DNA from: a virus
Virus record (IMG/VR): IMGVR_UViG_3300007276_000285
Coordinates: 1 to 24,832 of that record
Direction: 5' to 3' (one strand)
DNA length: 24,832 nt
Part shown: positions 23,960 to 24,832 of the stretch, piece by piece
Numbering within the stretch: the first letter of the stretch is position 1
Layout of the letters: each line of letters opens with the position of its first letter
Notes under the pieces: generated by a model
Databases searched by the model: none
The model's input: the letters and a program-made list of their open reading frames with translations, nothing else
Told to the model about the DNA's origin: nothing
Program-made: the position numbers and the translations under genes

Positions 23960-24204
23960 TCTTCGTCCTCCTCTTTCACATCCTCGGCAAAGACATAGTC
24001 CGCCCAGTATGCGCCGACTGTCTGCGGCGGCTTGAAATCAAACTCGGAATGCAGTGTGTGGATGATTGCATCCATCTTCCGCAGATCAGACAGCCACATG
24101 TCGTTGCATTCCTCGACCGTGTTCTTGATATCCTTCAGATCGTTGTGGATCTTCAGCATGGTCTGACGCATTTCGCGCGTCACTCGCTTGTCATATATAC
24201 TCAC
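23956..24204 (-). CDS. Small charged helical protein (82 aa, GTG start)
   Basis: An 82-residue product with a long amphipathic helix (MRQTMLKIHNDLKDIKNTVE followed by ECNDMWLSDLRKMDAIIHTL), likely coiled coil, and an acidic tail (DVKEEDEE). The start is GTG at 24204, with GGGAG seven bases upstream; it overlaps the preceding gene by 14 bases. Function is unknown; it may self-associate. Confidence 0.6.
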   Translation of the reverse strand: MSIYDKRVTREMRQTMLKIHNDLKDIKNTVEECNDMWLSDLRKMDAIIHTLHSEFDFKPPQTVGAYWADYVFAEDVKEEDEE

Positions 24205-24334
24205 CTAAAATCTCCCTTCTATAGGTTTCGTCTTCACAGGCACACTCGTCGCAACGAATGTCCCCAAAATAGCTGGTATGTTCCCAGCATCTCTCACCGC
24301 ATTGGTCGCACTCGACGCCTTCATAGTCATCCAT
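24191..24334 (-). CDS. Zinc-ribbon mini-protein (47 aa)
   Basis: A 47-residue acidic product with Cys9/Cys12 (ECDQCGERCW) and Cys28/Cys31 (IRCDECACED), plus extra cysteines at 16 and 33. The ATG at 24334 overlaps the HNH gene stop by eight bases; longer in-frame starts would lie inside the HNH gene. It is one of four such mini-ribbons in the early arm. The target is unknown. Confidence 0.6.
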   Translation of the reverse strand: MDDYEGVECDQCGERCWEHTSYFGDIRCDECACEDETYRREILGEYI

Positions 24335-24620
24335 GACGCTTCCAATCCTCGTTGTCTCTGGTCTTCCGCTTGTGGCAGTTAGCGCACAGTGCTTGGAACT
24401 TGGTACACGGATCACGGTTGCTTTTTACCATCCGATTCACCTCGTTGAAATTATGCTGCCCGTTCTTCTTCACCTCGGAATCCTTGTCCCTTTGCAAGAT
24501 GTGGTCGATCTCCAGCACGACAGGGTCAGACTCGCCGCAACGAGCACATGCCCCGCCCAGTGCTATAATCGCATCCTTTCTCCGCTTCGCCCTCGATCTC
24601 CGATTAGAATCGAGGCACAT
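24327..24620 (-). CDS. HNH endonuclease
   Basis: A 97-residue nuclease. A basic N-terminus (RRSRAKRRKDAII) precedes the HNH core: zinc ligands Cys25/Cys28 (ACARCGE) and Cys79/Cys82 (LCANCHKRKT), the EIDH element with Asp39-His40, and His83 in CxNCH. I place the start at 24620, where AGGAG and GGAG lie just upstream; an extension to 24755 would only read through the preceding gene. It could be a phage nicking or packaging-associated HNH or a homing type. Its place among early genes and no interrupted gene nearby argue mildly against homing. The substrate is unknown. Confidence 0.85.
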   Translation of the reverse strand: MCLDSNRRSRAKRRKDAIIALGGACARCGESDPVVLEIDHILQRDKDSEVKKNGQHNFNEVNRMVKSNRDPCTKFQALCANCHKRKTRDNEDWKRHG

Positions 24621-24789
24621 ACTCCACTCCTCTCCTGTGTAACTGCTTGACGTACATGTACTGTCGCCAAGCCGCATCGATTTCATCCTGCGGTGCCTCG
24701 TCAAAACACAGATCACCGAACTCGCGCATGAGCCGACGAACCTCGTCGGCCACATGCATCAGTCTGGGATCAGTGGAAGGGGCTGACAT
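24604..24789 (-). CDS. Small early protein (61 aa)
   Basis: A 61-residue product (SAPSTDPRLMHVADEVRRLM, then REFGDLCFDEAPQDEIDAAW and RQYMYVKQLHRRG), predicted as two or three helices. The ATG at 24789 has an ideal AAGGAGG four bases upstream. The end overlaps the HNH start by 17 bases. The pattern resembles small phage helical proteins of unknown function. Confidence 0.65.
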   Translation of the reverse strand: MSAPSTDPRLMHVADEVRRLMREFGDLCFDEAPQDEIDAAWRQYMYVKQLHRRGVEYVPRF

Positions 24790-24832
24790 CAATCCTCCTT
24801 ACCGCGTAGTCACGGAACATGTTCAAGATGAC
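24770..24832 (-). CDS. C-terminal end of a gene entering from the right edge (partial)
   Basis: One minus-strand frame is open from the window edge to a TGA at 24770-24772 and reads NMFRDYAVRRIDVSPFH at its end. It overlaps the next start by 20 bases, similar to other junctions here. The other two frames are closed. With only about 20 codons visible, nothing can be said of function. Confidence 0.35.
   Translation of the reverse strand, partial: VILNMFRDYAVRRIDVSPFH

Noticed and set aside
24333-24650. Plus-strand frames opposite the HNH gene
   Set aside because: The minus-strand HNH motif is unambiguous, so these are shadows.
1-24832. Search by eye for integrase, tRNA, CRISPR, insertion sequence or attachment site
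   Set aside because: None was seen; this does not exclude them outside the window.

Overview
The window is a contiguous piece of a tailed double-stranded DNA phage genome. It looks like a short-tailed (podovirus-type) phage of a marine alphaproteobacterium. That assignment is an inference from remembered resemblance of the fibre, DNA-stabilisation-like, ejection-like and polymerase proteins to marine phage families; no database was searched. Genes are packed almost without gaps: most neighbours overlap by 1, 4, 8, 11 or 14 bases. No tRNA, rRNA, integrase, CRISPR array or insertion sequence was seen. No stretch over 300 bases lacks a gene; the longest non-coding one is about 205 bases (22888-23092).

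Left arm (1-12123, plus strand) is a late virion cassette. In order it holds the 3' part of a small structural protein, a tail fibre with decapeptide repeats and a glycine-rich tip, a 713-residue protein resembling P22 gp10-like stabilisation/tail proteins, a 76-residue linker gene, a glycine-rich virion protein, two putative internal/ejection proteins (306 and 560 residues), and a 1564-residue protein that is probably ejected. After a short leader with a perfect 11-bp hairpin comes a T4-type GH24 lysozyme (12232-12681). Terminase, portal and capsid genes are not here and presumably lie to the left.

Right arm (24832 down to 12617, minus strand) is the early/replication arm. Reading in its own direction from the right edge, it starts with about a dozen tiny overlapping genes: an HNH nuclease, several zinc-ribbon mini-proteins, two small exported cysteine proteins and unknowns. 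The replication core follows: an SNF2-like SF2 helicase, a ribbon-helix-helix regulator, a coiled-coil unknown, a putative ssDNA-binding protein with an SSB-like acidic tail, an archaeo-eukaryotic-type primase, a UvrD/Rep-like SF1 helicase, a small DUF6378-like protein, a family A DNA polymerase with 3'-5' exonuclease, and a terminal zinc ribbon. No DnaB-type hexameric helicase is seen. One gene breaks the polarity: a PD-(D/E)XK nuclease (19835-20248, plus strand), divergent from the ribbon-helix-helix gene and tail-to-tail overlapping the SF2 helicase.

The most notable points are SSB-like EVPF tails on both the putative SSB and the primase, leucine at the Pol I 762-equivalent position, the primase/SF1/SF2 replication set without DnaB, the lone plus-strand nuclease, two antisense tail overlaps of about 65 bp, the hairpin leader of the lysozyme gene, and the 205-base structured island inside the early gene cluster.
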